A stretch of 64,000 nt of DNA from Veillonella parvula DSM 2008 (GCF_000024945.1 NC_013520.1:1947001-2011000), one strand, 5' to 3'. Shown: positions 18,007 to 27,400, counted from the stretch's first letter. A program made the numbers and translations. Notes: generated from the letters alone by a model not told the origin.

Positions 18007-19238
18007 TTGAGCACCCCCTCTACAATGATGGTCAAACCGTATAAGATGCCGCCAAGAACAGCGCCTATAAGGGAACCATTAATACGCACCATTTGAAGGT
18101 CATAGTACATTTTACCACGAACAATTTGAGTGATTTCATCAGGCGAGTAACGAGATAATTCCTGACCTACCACACTGTCGATGAGCGGATTCAATTTCTG
18201 CAACCACGGAATACTACGCAACAAGAAGAACCGTTCAAACGGCGCCTGCTTATCTGGATTCAACAAAATTTCGGTGCCGAGCACATTAAAGCGATCGATA
18301 ACGATGTCCATGAGGCGTTTCCAGTCCAATGTATCCCCATCGATAAGTTTGCCTTCCCATTCTTCAAGAACCATTCTAATCCACTGATTTTTATGTTCTT
18401 CGATGAAAGCTTGCCATTCTGTATTGGTTTCTAGGTTATTGAAGAATCGAATTGCTTGGCCCCATACATAGCGTCCCAATGCAGAATCGATAGATTCATT
18501 TTCCTTCAAGAACTGAACGGCTTTTTTCTGTACCGTCTCTACCAATCGTTCTGGTGAAAGTCCATCTCCACCAAAGGCGATAGCCAATTCACGAAAGAAA
18601 GAATCCTTTGTATAAGTTTTCATAATGTCTAGCATGACGCGATACAAATACGGGTATACCTGATTTGATGCGATAACACGCTGACATGTGCGGTTAAAAT
18701 AAAGCCAAAACACGCTTGCTGTGTGACGTTCTAGCATACAACGACCAAAGAGAATAACAAGGGGTGTTGCTTTCCAGTTTGTAACCCCCTTATAAATGGC
18801 CTTATTAATCTCTTGGCGCATCGGTTCAATATCCATATGAGATAAAACTTGATTGCCCACACCGTACAAGAGATTTCGAATTTGAACTTGTCCCACATCG
18901 CTCATGCCGTATTCAACGATACGGACCATAACGCGTTCTTTTTTGATAGCATAATACATCTGTGGCACGCGCAATAGCTCTTCGCTGAGCATAGTGCGGC
19001 CTATCTGAATTAATCGTTCCTTACTGCGCGGCAAGATTGCCGTTTTGAAAGGAATGCCTAAAGGCTTCGTAAAGAGAGCCGTTACTGCATACCAATCCGC
19101 GAGGCCACCTATCATAGCTGCTCCAGAGATATGCATGATAAAGGCCCAAAATGTATCATGTCGTTGCGGATATGAAATTAAAAATATAATAGCCATGACA
19201 ACCAATAGGGTGGTTGCCACTGGTTTGGTTTTCATCAT
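18003..19238 (-). CDS. DUF445 family membrane protein, upstream copy
   Basis: About 411 residues with two N-terminal membrane segments, the DUF445 motif GGLADWYAVTALFTKPLGIPF, then KTAILPRSKERLIQIG, a helical middle and a C-terminal MVRINGSLIGAVLGGILYG segment. Three consecutive start codons (GTG-ATG-ATG) follow AGGATC; I take the first ATG. Paralogue of, and coupled to, the following gene. No enzymatic motif is visible. Confidence 0.85.
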   Translation of the reverse strand: MMKTKPVATTLLVVMAIIFLISYPQRHDTFWAFIMHISGAAMIGGLADWYAVTALFTKPLGIPFKTAILPRSKERLIQIGRTMLSEELLRVPQMYYAIKKERVMVRIVEYGMSDVGQVQIRNLLYGVGNQVLSHMDIEPMRQEINKAIYKGVTNWKATPLVILFGRCMLERHTASVFWLYFNRTCQRVIASNQVYPYLYRVMLDIMKTYTKDSFFRELAIAFGGDGLSPERLVETVQKKAVQFLKENESIDSALGRYVWGQAIRFFNNLETNTEWQAFIEEHKNQWIRMVLEEWEGKLIDGDTLDWKRLMDIVIDRFNVLGTEILLNPDKQAPFERFFLLRSIPWLQKLNPLIDSVVGQELSRYSPDEITQIVRGKMYYDLQMVRINGSLIGAVLGGILYGLTIIVEGVLK

Positions 19239-19334
19239 CACTTGATCCTAACTTACTCAATTACGCATATAGACTATCCCTATATAACGTAGTGACCTCG
19301 AGACCTACGGACTTTCACAAATTATATCTACAAT

Positions 19335-20036
19335 CTAAAAAGTAGCCTCATCGCCATCTTTTTGAGGTTCCCAAATCGGCACCTCCCCAAAGAGAGCTTT
19401 AAAGTATACAGACGGTACCCATAATGGACCATTTAAATGCATTGGAATAAAGGCTTTATTCACCTGTACACGGCGCAAAAATTCAATACTACCCCACTCC
19501 ATAGCGTCTTCGAGACGATTGTCTACTGGGAACATCGCTACATCTACGGATAAGCCGTCTAATTCCTTGAACTCACGCCAAGCCATACGCTTTGCATCCG
19601 CATTGTTTTCTGGCGTATCGCCAAGCCAATGCCACCAATTAAGGTCGCCTGCATGGAAGATAGAGTCAGAGTCGATATTCGCCGTATTTGTCTTTACGTA
19701 AAAAGAACCGCCTTCATCGGTGCTGCCATACATATGGATGCCTACATCATCTAATATCGCATCTTGGCCAGGACGCATGGTAATACATTTTTTTACCTTG
19801 CCTTCTAATGGCACATCTTGATGGCAAATATAGCGCGTTTGAGGACCATCAAATTCCGTAATGGACGGATTAAAGTGATCTCCATGAGTGTGGCTCACGA
19901 AGAACCAAAGTTCACGACCTCGTTTTGCCAATTGCCAAACAATATTATTAGGATCCTTATAATAATCAAACACATAGCAACGCTTACCATCCTCTACAAG
20001 GAATCCGCTATGCGCCAAAAAAGTAACATGTAACAT
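19335..20036 (-). CDS. Metallo-beta-lactamase-fold hydrolase
   Basis: About 233 residues from the ATG at 20036 (MLHVTFLAHSGFLVEDG), preceded by AGAGGT at good spacing; a TTG three codons earlier sits too close to that site. The metal motif SHTHGDHF (about 48-55) is the HxHxDH signature, followed by an Asp/His set including FHAGDLNWWHW. It resembles the UlaG/YcbL-like branch of small hydrolases, so a phosphodiester or lactone substrate is possible. No operon partner: the gene stands alone. Confidence 0.8.
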   Translation of the reverse strand: MLHVTFLAHSGFLVEDGKRCYVFDYYKDPNNIVWQLAKRGRELWFFVSHTHGDHFNPSITEFDGPQTRYICHQDVPLEGKVKKCITMRPGQDAILDDVGIHMYGSTDEGGSFYVKTNTANIDSDSIFHAGDLNWWHWLGDTPENNADAKRMAWREFKELDGLSVDVAMFPVDNRLEDAMEWGSIEFLRRVQVNKAFIPMHLNGPLWVPSVYFKALFGEVPIWEPQKDGDEATF

Positions 20037-20291
20037 TATTATCAATACCTCTAGTTTATTGAGAATTTATATCATTCGTATTTTTTATTATACCATATTT
20101 TTCTTAATACATGGCATAAACAAAAGACCTTTCATACTTCGTACAAAGAGCTCTATATAACACATGTAACGAATTATGGATACCTATATAAGATTATCAT
20201 GATATATATAAAGGACTTTTAACTCCTTCTTAAATCTATATAGTGCCACATATGTTTAATCGTAATAGGGCAGAAATGCCGCTGGCATTTC

Positions 20292-20648
20292 TTACATGCG
20301 GCCAGCGGCTTTCATATAGTCAATATATTGGTTGCCCCAATTTTCAAGGGATGCGAGAACTGTTTTAAAACCGGCCCCCACTTCGGTAAGACTATATTCA
20401 ACCTTAGGTGGAATTGTACCATATACTTCACGATGTACAAGGCCATCATCCTCCATTTGACGCAACGCTCTTGTAAGAGTTGCTTGCGTGATTGGATATA
20501 ATCTTCGCTCTAGTTCACGGAACCGCACAGGACCTTCAGATAATTCATGCATGATCAACAAAGACCATTTGCCGGCTAATAACTTTTGACTCGTTGCAAA
20601 AGGACAGCGGCCCACTAAATCATGAACATTTACGAGTTGCTCTGCCAT
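20292..20648 (-). CDS. HxlR-family transcriptional regulator
   Basis: 118 residues of the HxlR winged-helix family: CPFATSQKLLAGKWSLLIMHELSEG, FRELERRLYPITQATLTRALRQMEDDGLV and a wing VEYSLTEVG. A single Cys (C15) precedes helix 1; HxlR proteins often sense aldehydes or electrophiles through such a Cys. It is divergent from the DODA-type dioxygenase gene at 21093, its likely target. Confidence 0.88.
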   Translation of the reverse strand: MAEQLVNVHDLVGRCPFATSQKLLAGKWSLLIMHELSEGPVRFRELERRLYPITQATLTRALRQMEDDGLVHREVYGTIPPKVEYSLTEVGAGFKTVLASLENWGNQYIDYMKAAGRM

Positions 20649-21092
20649 TGTAATTCTCCTTCTCTATATAGCTTAAGTAGCTAGTTATAACAAGGCTAAA
20701 CCTCTATTGCTAAGCTCAACTATGTATAGCTATACTACTATTTCCATTTCAAGATTAGAAATATGTCTTTCTAATGTAGTTCAAATCATATCACAAATTT
20801 ATCATATTGCAAGCATTTTACAGTATCTTTTTTTAGGGTACAAATTATTTTGAAAAAAATTTTAATCAGTATTTATAATAATTCTATCACTTTTGATAGT
20901 ACCTATCTAAAATAATTCTACTATTCAAAATATTTGCACCAATATATAATAAACTCACTAACTAAATACAATTATCGGTTGGTAAATCAATAACTATTAG
21001 ATTTAGTCATCAACATTTATAGCTAAACAATTGTATCAATTTTACAGCATTAAACAGATTACACATTATCAATTGAAGGATTAGGTGATATT
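20649..21092. promoter_or_regulatory. Divergent regulatory gap between hxlR and the dioxygenase gene
   Basis: 444 AT-rich bases holding both divergent promoters. Repeated tatc/gata and aaaata motifs are visible around 20880-20935 (for example cacttttgatagtacctatc), but I see no perfect palindrome to name as the HxlR operator. No ORF is supportable here. Confidence 0.4.
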
Positions 21093-21887
21093 ATGAAACG
21101 CATGCCAACATTATTCGTAGGCCATGGCAGTCCCATGATGGCCTTAGAACATACAGAAACAACAACTACTTTCAAAAGTGTAGGACAAAATATAATCAAC
21201 AACTATGGCAAACCAAAAGCCATACTTGCTATCTCCGCCCATTGGTATGCAGATGGCACCTACATTCAAAGCGCAGAGAATCCAAAACAAATTTACGATA
21301 TGTATGGATTCCCTCAAGAACTCTACGAAGTTGTCTATCCTGCCAAAGGAGACAGCAATTTAACGAAAGAAGTACAAAAATTACTAGGTAACTCCGTTTC
21401 TATAAATGACACTTGGGGCATCGATCACGGCATGTGGACCGTGTTAGTTCACATGTTCCCTGATGCATCAATTCCAGTTGTCCAACTATCTATCAACAAA
21501 TACCTGAGCCCAAAAGAAGCCTATCAATTAGGCACAAAGCTTCAGTCATTACGCGATGAAGGCTATCTTATCATGGGTAGCGGTAATATCGTTCATAATC
21601 TAAGACGCATAGAATGGGATAATCCATCCGGCACCTCCGCCACAATTGAGTTTGACCAATACATTTCTAAGGCAGTCTTAGAAAACGATATAAATGCTAT
21701 TGTTAATTACACTCGACATCCTCAGGCTAGCTATGCAGCACCTACACCAGATCACTATCTGCCATTAATTTATATTATGGGCGCTAGTGAAAGTACAAAA
21801 CCGACTGTATTTAATCAAACTTATAGTTTAGGCTCCCTATCGATGACGGGATTTATCTTTGAGGATGAGCCTCAAAACATACTTTAA
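21093..21887 (+). CDS. DODA-type extradiol ring-opening dioxygenase family protein
   Basis: 264 residues matching the YgiD/4,5-DOPA-dioxygenase family: N-terminal LFVGHGSPMMAL with the first metal His, LAISAHWYADG with another His, WGIDHGMWTVLVHMFPDA, GSGNIVHNLR and a C-terminal TPDHYLPLIYIMGAS. These supply the conserved metal ligands of class III extradiol enzymes. The physiological substrate in this organism is unknown; regulation by the divergent HxlR protein is the simplest inference. Start ATG with AGGTGAT upstream. Confidence 0.85.
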   Translation: MKRMPTLFVGHGSPMMALEHTETTTTFKSVGQNIINNYGKPKAILAISAHWYADGTYIQSAENPKQIYDMYGFPQELYEVVYPAKGDSNLTKEVQKLLGNSVSINDTWGIDHGMWTVLVHMFPDASIPVVQLSINKYLSPKEAYQLGTKLQSLRDEGYLIMGSGNIVHNLRRIEWDNPSGTSATIEFDQYISKAVLENDINAIVNYTRHPQASYAAPTPDHYLPLIYIMGASESTKPTVFNQTYSLGSLSMTGFIFEDEPQNIL

Positions 21888-21993
21888 GCCCATAAAGATA
21901 CCAAAAAATCTCCTAGGAAATTTTTATTTCCTATTCACATAATAACCTTACATTACTATATATAAACAAATATAAATATATATTTATATACGC

Positions 21994-22030
21994 AAAAGAA
22001 CCGCTAGGCACAAAAACTAGCGGTTCTTTT
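21994..22030. terminator. Bidirectional terminator
   Basis: 14-bp perfect stem aaaagaaccgctag / ctagcggttctttt between convergent genes, with A/T-runs on both sides. Confidence 0.8.
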
Positions 22031-22052
22031 CTTTACCATACTAATAACTCTA

Positions 22053-22595
22053 CTAAATAAGTTTTTTAATGAAAGCTTCCATTTCCATCGGTTTAACAAC
22101 AGGCTCGAAGCGCCCTACCACATTACCTTTACGATCTATAACAAACTTAGTAAAATTCCACTTTACCTCATCGTCCTTTAAATAATTAGGATCGATACCA
22201 TTGAGATAATCTGTAAGCATTTCAGTTTTATCACTAGGTGGGAAGCCTTGGAACGGTTGTTCTCGTATCATGTATTTAAAAAGGTCTAATGCACTTTCAT
22301 CGCGTACATCTGCTTTCCCCATAACTGTAAAAGTGACACCGTAATTCAATTTGCAGAAGGATTGGATTTCGTTATTAGAACCAGGTTCTTCCTCTCCAAA
22401 TTGATTGGAAGGAACAGCAATAATTTCTAATCCTTGCTCTTTATATTGCTTATAAAGAGCTTCTAGCCCCTCATATTGGTGAGTAAACCCACATTTACTC
22501 GCCGTATTAACAATGATAAGAACTTTACCTTCATAAGTTTGTAAGGATTGTAATTCCCCAGACTTAGTAGGCAGGGAAAATTGATATACAGACAT
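22053..22595 (-). CDS. Glutathione peroxidase family (cysteine type)
   Basis: 180 residues of the GPx fold: the redox Cys is C35 in VNTASKCGFTHQYEG, the Gln partner lies in VPSNQFGEEEPG, and the Trp-Asn pair in VKWNFTKFVIDRKG. Cys replaces selenocysteine. Bacterial cysteine GPx enzymes usually take electrons from thioredoxin rather than glutathione. It likely removes hydroperoxides in the cytoplasm. It follows the unknown gene at 22614 by 18 bases, so the two probably share a transcript. Confidence 0.92.
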   Translation of the reverse strand: MSVYQFSLPTKSGELQSLQTYEGKVLIIVNTASKCGFTHQYEGLEALYKQYKEQGLEIIAVPSNQFGEEEPGSNNEIQSFCKLNYGVTFTVMGKADVRDESALDLFKYMIREQPFQGFPPSDKTEMLTDYLNGIDPNYLKDDEVKWNFTKFVIDRKGNVVGRFEPVVKPMEMEAFIKKLI

Positions 22596-22613
22596 GGAAT
22601 CTCCTAATTTAAA

Positions 22614-23417
22614 TTAAAAATCTCTATTATATTTATAACGCACATCATAATCAAAGGCAGCTGTTCTATCAGCCGCAGTTTTCTGCCATTCTGTAGGTGC
22701 CGTACCATCCTTATCAAGGAAGAATCCAGAATCAAGATAGCGAATAATAATATAGTTAGAGTCCTTTTGATCAAAACCATTACCGCGGGAGAAATCGATA
22801 CCATGACCAGTATTGCGTGTTACAATAGCTTCCAACAAAGGCAACGTAATGGCATTCAACGTAATTTTCATATCACATTTGTCAAAAATCTTTTTAAAGA
22901 AAGAACTAGGTTTTTCTTCTTTATATACTAATAGTTTACTAATTGTACCATTAGATGCACACACTACGCGACGAATTTCATTAATAGGAACATCTACCTT
23001 ACCATTCGAAATAACACCATTTTTAATGGTGATTTCTCGTTTACCCATGTAGGAGTAATCTAGTGGCAATTGAAGAGTGTCTAAATTTGCAGGAAAGTCC
23101 GCTGTCAATTTATGGCGAGCAAAAGCAGCAATGATTGCTTTGGTTTCACGAATATTATGACCAGCATTAGATTCTGTACGGTCAGTATCTAAATCTTGAC
23201 CTTCTATATTTTTCCAATTATGGTCTCTAAATATAATCGAATAGTTACTATTTGAATTTAAATATCTTGTAAGATGAAGCTCATTTACATCATCAAAATC
23301 AATGTCAGTTATCACCTGACCATTTGCATCTTTGCAGAGTACACCATTGTAACTAACCGTCAATATACGATCCGTACTTTCAAAAACAACAGGATTTGTG
23401 TCGAATACAGAAATCAT
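22614..23417 (-). CDS. Unrecognised protein upstream of glutathione peroxidase
   Basis: 267 residues that I do not recognise. No signal peptide or membrane helix is evident. The N-terminal half is strand-rich and polar; the middle has a loop with FFKKIFDKCDMKITLN; the C-terminus ends in an aromatic/basic YDVRYKYNRDF. AAGGAGAGG supports the ATG. Cotranscription with the GPx gene suggests a stress-linked cytoplasmic role, but nothing in the sequence proves it. Confidence 0.6.
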   Translation of the reverse strand: MISVFDTNPVVFESTDRILTVSYNGVLCKDANGQVITDIDFDDVNELHLTRYLNSNSNYSIIFRDHNWKNIEGQDLDTDRTESNAGHNIRETKAIIAAFARHKLTADFPANLDTLQLPLDYSYMGKREITIKNGVISNGKVDVPINEIRRVVCASNGTISKLLVYKEEKPSSFFKKIFDKCDMKITLNAITLPLLEAIVTRNTGHGIDFSRGNGFDQKDSNYIIIRYLDSGFFLDKDGTAPTEWQKTAADRTAAFDYDVRYKYNRDF

Positions 23418-23602
23418 AGCCCTCTCCTTTTCACGACTTCAAACATAACTACACCTGTATATATCAAGTGCATTTACTCAATATATTGATTAAATATATT
23501 AATCAAATATATTTAATTTAATCATACACCTTCTATATGTATTTACGCAAACCGCATATTTCACCATAATATAGCTACAAACTCATAATTTTTAAGAAAA
23601 CA

Positions 23603-23632
23603 AAAGACACCAACCTTTCGATTGGTGTCTTT
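23603..23632 (-). terminator. Terminator after ric
   Basis: 11-bp perfect stem aaagacaccaa / ttggtgtcttt, 8-base loop, with TTTTG following on the minus strand. Confidence 0.75.
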
Positions 23633-23692
23633 ACTACATACAAGGAGCCCTTTTACAATAGCGCCTTGTCGTTATACAGATGATATTATAAT

Positions 23693-24352
23693 CTATTTCA
23701 TGTCAAACAAAACAGAATTTTCTAAGAAAATATGTTCATGAAGGCCTTCTTCTAAGGCTTTCATGGTTTTAAATACATACACATAAGTAGCACAGCCATC
23801 TGCTGGTGCCGTGTACTGATTGGTCAATGCACTTAAGGATTCCAAAAGTACACCTGCAGCTTCGTGTTCAGCCCGAAGTTCATCAAAGTCTACGGGTTTA
23901 CCCGCTTTAAACTCAGGGAAGTCTACATGTTCTTCATGCCGAAAATGAGGTACAAGAGCAGATTTGAGTTGCAAAAAGATTTGATAAATCTTTGTCAATT
24001 CCTCACCATGATGGTCATAATGTACATTTAGCAGTTTTGCCAACCCTTGGTCAATTTCATCAATCATATTTAATTGCTCTCGATGGTAATTATGAACGAT
24101 GTAATCAATCAATTGGTCTTTAGAATAACTAAGCACCTCTGCACGAGAAGATTTCTGAGCAACTTGTACATCATTTAGCATAGCAATGTATGCATCCACA
24201 TCTTTACCTTTTTCTGCAATAGCCTCCGCTAAAGGATGTCCACCACCACAGCAAAAATCAATTCCATCTTTTGCTAATACATCCATTAACTCTGGGTTTA
24301 CTTTAACCGCATCAGCTACGGTCATGGATTTATTAATAGTTCCAAAACTCAT
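23693..24352 (-). CDS. ric: Iron-sulfur cluster repair di-iron protein (Ric/ScdA/YtfE)
   Basis: About 219 residues from the ATG at 24352 (MSFGTINKSMTVADAV), which has GGAGGTG upstream; the ATG at 24367 has none. The N-terminal ScdA domain carries DFCCGGGHPLAEA (about 33-45), and the C-terminal hemerythrin-like domain supplies His/Glu ligands in YHREQLNMIDE, HYDHHGEEL, HFRHEEHVDFPEF and HEHIFLENSVLF. It repairs Fe-S clusters damaged by nitric oxide or oxidants in the cytoplasm, which suits a cell rich in Fe-S enzymes. Confidence 0.92.
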   Translation of the reverse strand: MSFGTINKSMTVADAVKVNPELMDVLAKDGIDFCCGGGHPLAEAIAEKGKDVDAYIAMLNDVQVAQKSSRAEVLSYSKDQLIDYIVHNYHREQLNMIDEIDQGLAKLLNVHYDHHGEELTKIYQIFLQLKSALVPHFRHEEHVDFPEFKAGKPVDFDELRAEHEAAGVLLESLSALTNQYTAPADGCATYVYVFKTMKALEEGLHEHIFLENSVLFDMK

Positions 24353-24535
24353 AAGATACACCTCCAATGGTTTACTCCGATCTATTTTCTTATAGTTATA
24401 CTATACGATCAACCATGGATTCTGTCTGTCGCAGTGGCTACGAATTTGAAAGTAACATGACAACAATGGTAATGCTGTAGAAAATAACATAAAGTAATGA
24501 ATATAAAAATATATGGATATATATTGAACATACAA

Positions 24536-24561
24536 AAAGCTGGCCCCATAGAGCCAGCTTT
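24536..24561 (-). terminator. Terminator after pta
   Basis: 9-bp stem aaagctggc / gccagcttt with an 8-base loop and TTTTTG on the minus strand. Confidence 0.7.
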
Positions 24562-24615
24562 CAGCATATCAAAACATATATAACATATGTGTATATATAA
24601 TTGTGTAGGCAGCTA

Positions 24616-25614
24616 TTAGATACTTTCAACAGCAGCGATAGCGGCAACGTCTACAACATCTTGAGCGGAGCAACCACGGGAAAGGTCATGAACTGGTTTA
24701 GCCAAACCTTGAATCAATGGGCCAAGAGCATCAGCGCCGGAGAAGCGTTGTACCAATTTGTAACCGATGTTAGCAGCTTGAAGATCAGGGAAGATCAAGA
24801 TGTTAGCTTTACCAGCTACGTTGGAGCCAGGAGCTTTCTTTTCTGCTACGGAAGGAACGATGGAAGCGTCCAATTGTAATTCGCCGTCAAATTTGAAATC
24901 AACGTTGCGTTCTTTCAAGATATTAACAGCTTCAACCACTTTATCTACTTCAGGAGTGGAAGCAGAACCTTTTGTGGAGAAGGACAACATGGATACGCGA
25001 GGATCAGCCATGCCAACAACTTTGCGAGCTTTTTCTACAGTGGATTCTGCAATATCAGCCAATTGTTCGCTAGTTGGGTTAGGCAATACACCGCAATCGG
25101 AGAATACAAGCATACCGTCGTCGCCATATTCTTTTTTGCTTGTGAACATGAACATGGAAGAGGATACAGTTTTAAGACCTGGTTTAGTACCTACAACTTG
25201 TAATGCAGCGCGCAATACGTTTGCAGTTGGGCAAGCAGAGCCAGCAACCATGCCGTCTACTGCACCAAGGCGAACAAGCATAGCACCGAAGAACAAGCAA
25301 TCACCTTTCATAGTTGCATCAGCCTTTTCAGGAGTCATACCTTTTTTAGCGCGCAATTCTACGAATGTATCAACCATTTCTTGATAACGATCGTAGTTAG
25401 CAGGATCGATGATTTCAGCACCTTCAATGGATACACCAACAGCTTTAGCAGCTTCAGCGATTTCAGCAGGGCTACCAACGAGTACAGGTGTTACGAAACC
25501 TTCTTTCAAAATAATTTCAGTTGCTTTCAATACGCGTTCATCTTTGTATTCTGGCAACACGATTTTTTTACCTAATGGTTTTACTTGGTCTTTTAATTTT
25601 TGAATTAAATCCAC
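24616..25614 (-). CDS. pta: Phosphate acetyltransferase
   Basis: About 332 residues from the GTG at 25614 (MDLIQKLKDQVKPLGKKIVLPE), eight bases after AAGGAGG; the ATG at 25653 reads through that ribosome site. It is the short catalytic type of Pta without an N-terminal P-loop domain. Family motifs: GKKIVLPEYKDERVL, VAGSACPTANVLRAALQVVGTKPG and the C-terminal GSNVAGKANILIFPDLQAANIGYK. It converts acetyl-CoA and phosphate to acetyl phosphate, leading to ATP and acetate. No ackA is adjacent. Codon use is optimised, suggesting high expression. Confidence 0.93.
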   Translation of the reverse strand: MDLIQKLKDQVKPLGKKIVLPEYKDERVLKATEIILKEGFVTPVLVGSPAEIAEAAKAVGVSIEGAEIIDPANYDRYQEMVDTFVELRAKKGMTPEKADATMKGDCLFFGAMLVRLGAVDGMVAGSACPTANVLRAALQVVGTKPGLKTVSSSMFMFTSKKEYGDDGMLVFSDCGVLPNPTSEQLADIAESTVEKARKVVGMADPRVSMLSFSTKGSASTPEVDKVVEAVNILKERNVDFKFDGELQLDASIVPSVAEKKAPGSNVAGKANILIFPDLQAANIGYKLVQRFSGADALGPLIQGLAKPVHDLSRGCSAQDVVDVAAIAAVESI

Positions 25615-26002
25615 GATTTTTGCCTCCTTAACATTGGCTTTACGCCATATCAATACTATTATTATAGCAAATTCAACCTATTGGTAAAAGTAAAAATTAT
25701 TTCTTAACATATCATTCCTAGTATTATACTCTTTTTGTGAAAGTTGGAACTCATTCCAACTTTTCTCAATTTTAACTATCAACTTGGATTTCATTCCAAC
25801 TTTTTATCATTTTTAATGTAAAGTTGGATTAGATTTCTAGTTTTAATTTAAAAATTTAAAACACAACTCCTCAATTAATTTTTATCTACAAACTACATAC
25901 CAATAATTGAACTCTTTACACATACACGCTACAATAATAGAAATAAAATACGGATAGCAAAATGCCAATTTATATTCCTTATACACCCATTTAGGAGGGC
26001 TT
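25615..26002. promoter_or_regulatory. Divergent pta / LUD regulatory region
   Basis: 388 bases carrying both promoters and three related palindromes (25740-25844). AGGAGGGCTT for the LUD gene ends the region. No ORF is credible: the 62-residue reading on the minus strand has no ribosome site and overlaps the LUD start. Confidence 0.5.
25740..25844. repeat. Three related palindromes spaced about 40 bp
   Basis: Site 1 (25740-25763) is a perfect 10-bp inverted repeat aaagttggaa / ttccaacttt. Site 2 (about 25780-25804) and site 3 (25820-25844) are imperfect copies with arms aacttgga / tccaactt and aaagttgga / ttctagtttt. Centres are 39-41 bp apart, close to four helical turns, as expected for cooperative operator binding on one DNA face. 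They lie in the divergent pta/LUD promoter region. Confidence 0.65.
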
Positions 26003-26680
26003 ATGGCAAATACTGAGACAACAATCAACGCCGTTATAAATCCAGAAATTAACGAAACTCCTATAGACATAGAGAAAACGATTAAAGCCTTGGAGCGAAA
26101 TAAATTTGTAGTTCATTATTTTGAAACAGGCGCAGAAGCTATTTCCTATTTAAAAGGTCGTATTCAAAATAAACGTGTAGCCATCGGTGATTCTCACACC
26201 TTATTGGAGCTCAAGGTTCATGATGTCTTAGCCCAAGTCAACGATGATATAACAGATATTCAACGTCCCCTTCCTGGTGAAAGTTTCCGCGACACCGCAT
26301 TGCGTACCATGGGGCGTGATGTATTCCTTACCTCTGTAAACGCTCTTGCTCAAACGGGAGAGATGGTTAATATTGATGGTACGGGCAATCGTGTTGCAGC
26401 CTCTTTATTCGGCTCTCAAGAGGTATTTTTTGTGCTAGGCATCAACAAAATCACGCCAGATTTAGCTTCCGCCATCTATCGCGCACGCAATGTAGCCGCT
26501 CCGCTCAACAGTAAAAAGAATAAAAAGAGCTCTCTCAATCCATGTGCTACATTAGAAGAAAAATGCTACGATTGTGGTTCTCCCGACCGTATATGCAATG
26601 CATTAACGATTTACTATAAAAAGATGCGCAATATGCAAACCATGGAAGTCATCATCATTAATGAATCTTTAGGCTTCTAA
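26003..26680 (+). CDS. LUD-domain (lactate utilisation, DUF162) protein
   Basis: 225 residues of the LUD/LutC-like family: IGDSHTLLELKVHDVLAQ, the conserved DVFLTSVNALAQTGEMVNIDGTGNRVAA region and VLGINKITPDL. The C-terminal CATLEEKCYDCGSPDRICNAL carries clustered cysteines typical of the single-domain anaerobe members. LUD proteins take part in lactate oxidation or related electron transfer; here it is a stand-alone gene, so the exact role is open. AGGAGG precedes the ATG. Its last 23 bases overlap the 3' end of the convergent XRE gene. Confidence 0.88.
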   Translation: MANTETTINAVINPEINETPIDIEKTIKALERNKFVVHYFETGAEAISYLKGRIQNKRVAIGDSHTLLELKVHDVLAQVNDDITDIQRPLPGESFRDTALRTMGRDVFLTSVNALAQTGEMVNIDGTGNRVAASLFGSQEVFFVLGINKITPDLASAIYRARNVAAPLNSKKNKKSSLNPCATLEEKCYDCGSPDRICNALTIYYKKMRNMQTMEVIIINESLGF

Positions 26681-26933
26681 TTGTTTGCGGCCCATTCAAA
26701 AAATCTTGTATATTCATTTCTCCAAGTCCATACACTACTCTATAAATTGTGGACCACCGAGGATCTACGGCACCACTTTCAAGATCACTAATATAAGATT
26801 GGGCTAAACCAGATTTATCTGCCAATTGATATTGAGTCATTCCCAATTGTCTGCGCCAAAGTAAAATCAATACACCAAGCTTGTGAACTTCTTGTCGAAC
26901 TTGTAGATCTTGACAACATACGATAGGATTCAT
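26658..26933 (-). CDS. XRE-family helix-turn-helix regulator
   Basis: 91 residues with one HTH_3 domain: LILLWRRQLGMTQYQLADKSG then LAQSYISDLESGAVDPRWSTIYRV. The N-terminal 18 residues (MNPIVCCQDLQ...) include a CC pair. GAGGTTGGC precedes the ATG. No toxin gene is adjacent, so this is more likely a small stand-alone regulator than an antitoxin. The 3' end overlaps the LUD gene. Confidence 0.82.
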   Translation of the reverse strand: MNPIVCCQDLQVRQEVHKLGVLILLWRRQLGMTQYQLADKSGLAQSYISDLESGAVDPRWSTIYRVVYGLGEMNIQDFLNGPQTIRSLKIH

Positions 26934-27030
26934 GCCAACCTCTATCTACTTTCTCCCTCAACACATATTTATGCCTTTACTATAAATCTGGGCTCAATCA
27001 TTTCCTAGTAGTGGTTGAAAAGCGATAACA

Positions 27031-27081
27031 CAAAAGCCTTAACAAAAACTAATGTGTAAATCATTTTAGTTAAGGCTTTTG
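27031..27081 (-). terminator. Stem-loop, probably a second terminator
   Basis: 13-bp perfect outer stem caaaagccttaac / gttaaggcttttg with an AT-rich 25-base loop. It lies upstream of the XRE gene, so it would stop read-through from gltA. Confidence 0.6.
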
Positions 27082-27259
27082 TACTATGCAGATTTCATTG
27101 CGTAGGATTTCATCATTTCGTGGAATTTTAGTATATATAAAAGTTATTATCATTAAAAATACAGATAGCAAATCAAAAATACAGGTATTATCTATATATT
27201 GCAATTTTTAAACAGCATTTATACATTATGCATACACTTGATTTATAAAATCACCTAGT

Positions 27260-27379
27260 TCTATTCATAATACAAGAAGACTATACGATATATAGTAAAT
27301 GCGATATATAGTAAATACGCAATATTGTTAAAATACATTTAGGAATAATAAGTCTATTCATAATACAAAAGGACTATAC
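27260..27379. repeat. 27-bp direct repeat plus 16-bp tandem repeat
   Basis: tctattcataatacaa followed by nearly identical sequence occurs at 27260-27286 and 27353-27379 (25 of 27 bases match). Between them, acgatatatagtaaat and gcgatatatagtaaat lie in tandem (27285-27316). Confidence 0.6.
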
Positions 27380-27400
27380 AGTTCAACTGTATAGTCCTTT
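27368..27400 (-). terminator. Terminator of gltA
   Basis: 16-base perfect palindromic arms aaaggactatacagtt / aactgtatagtccttt around a single c, 19 bases after the gltA stop, with a U-run on the minus strand. Confidence 0.85.

Noticed and set aside
24800-25384. 194-residue plus-strand frame opposite pta
   Set aside because: Antisense shadow of a highly biased gene; no start signals and low-complexity amino-acid use.
27285-27316. CRISPR array
   Set aside because: Only two 16-bp tandem copies without spacers; nothing else in the window is CRISPR-like.
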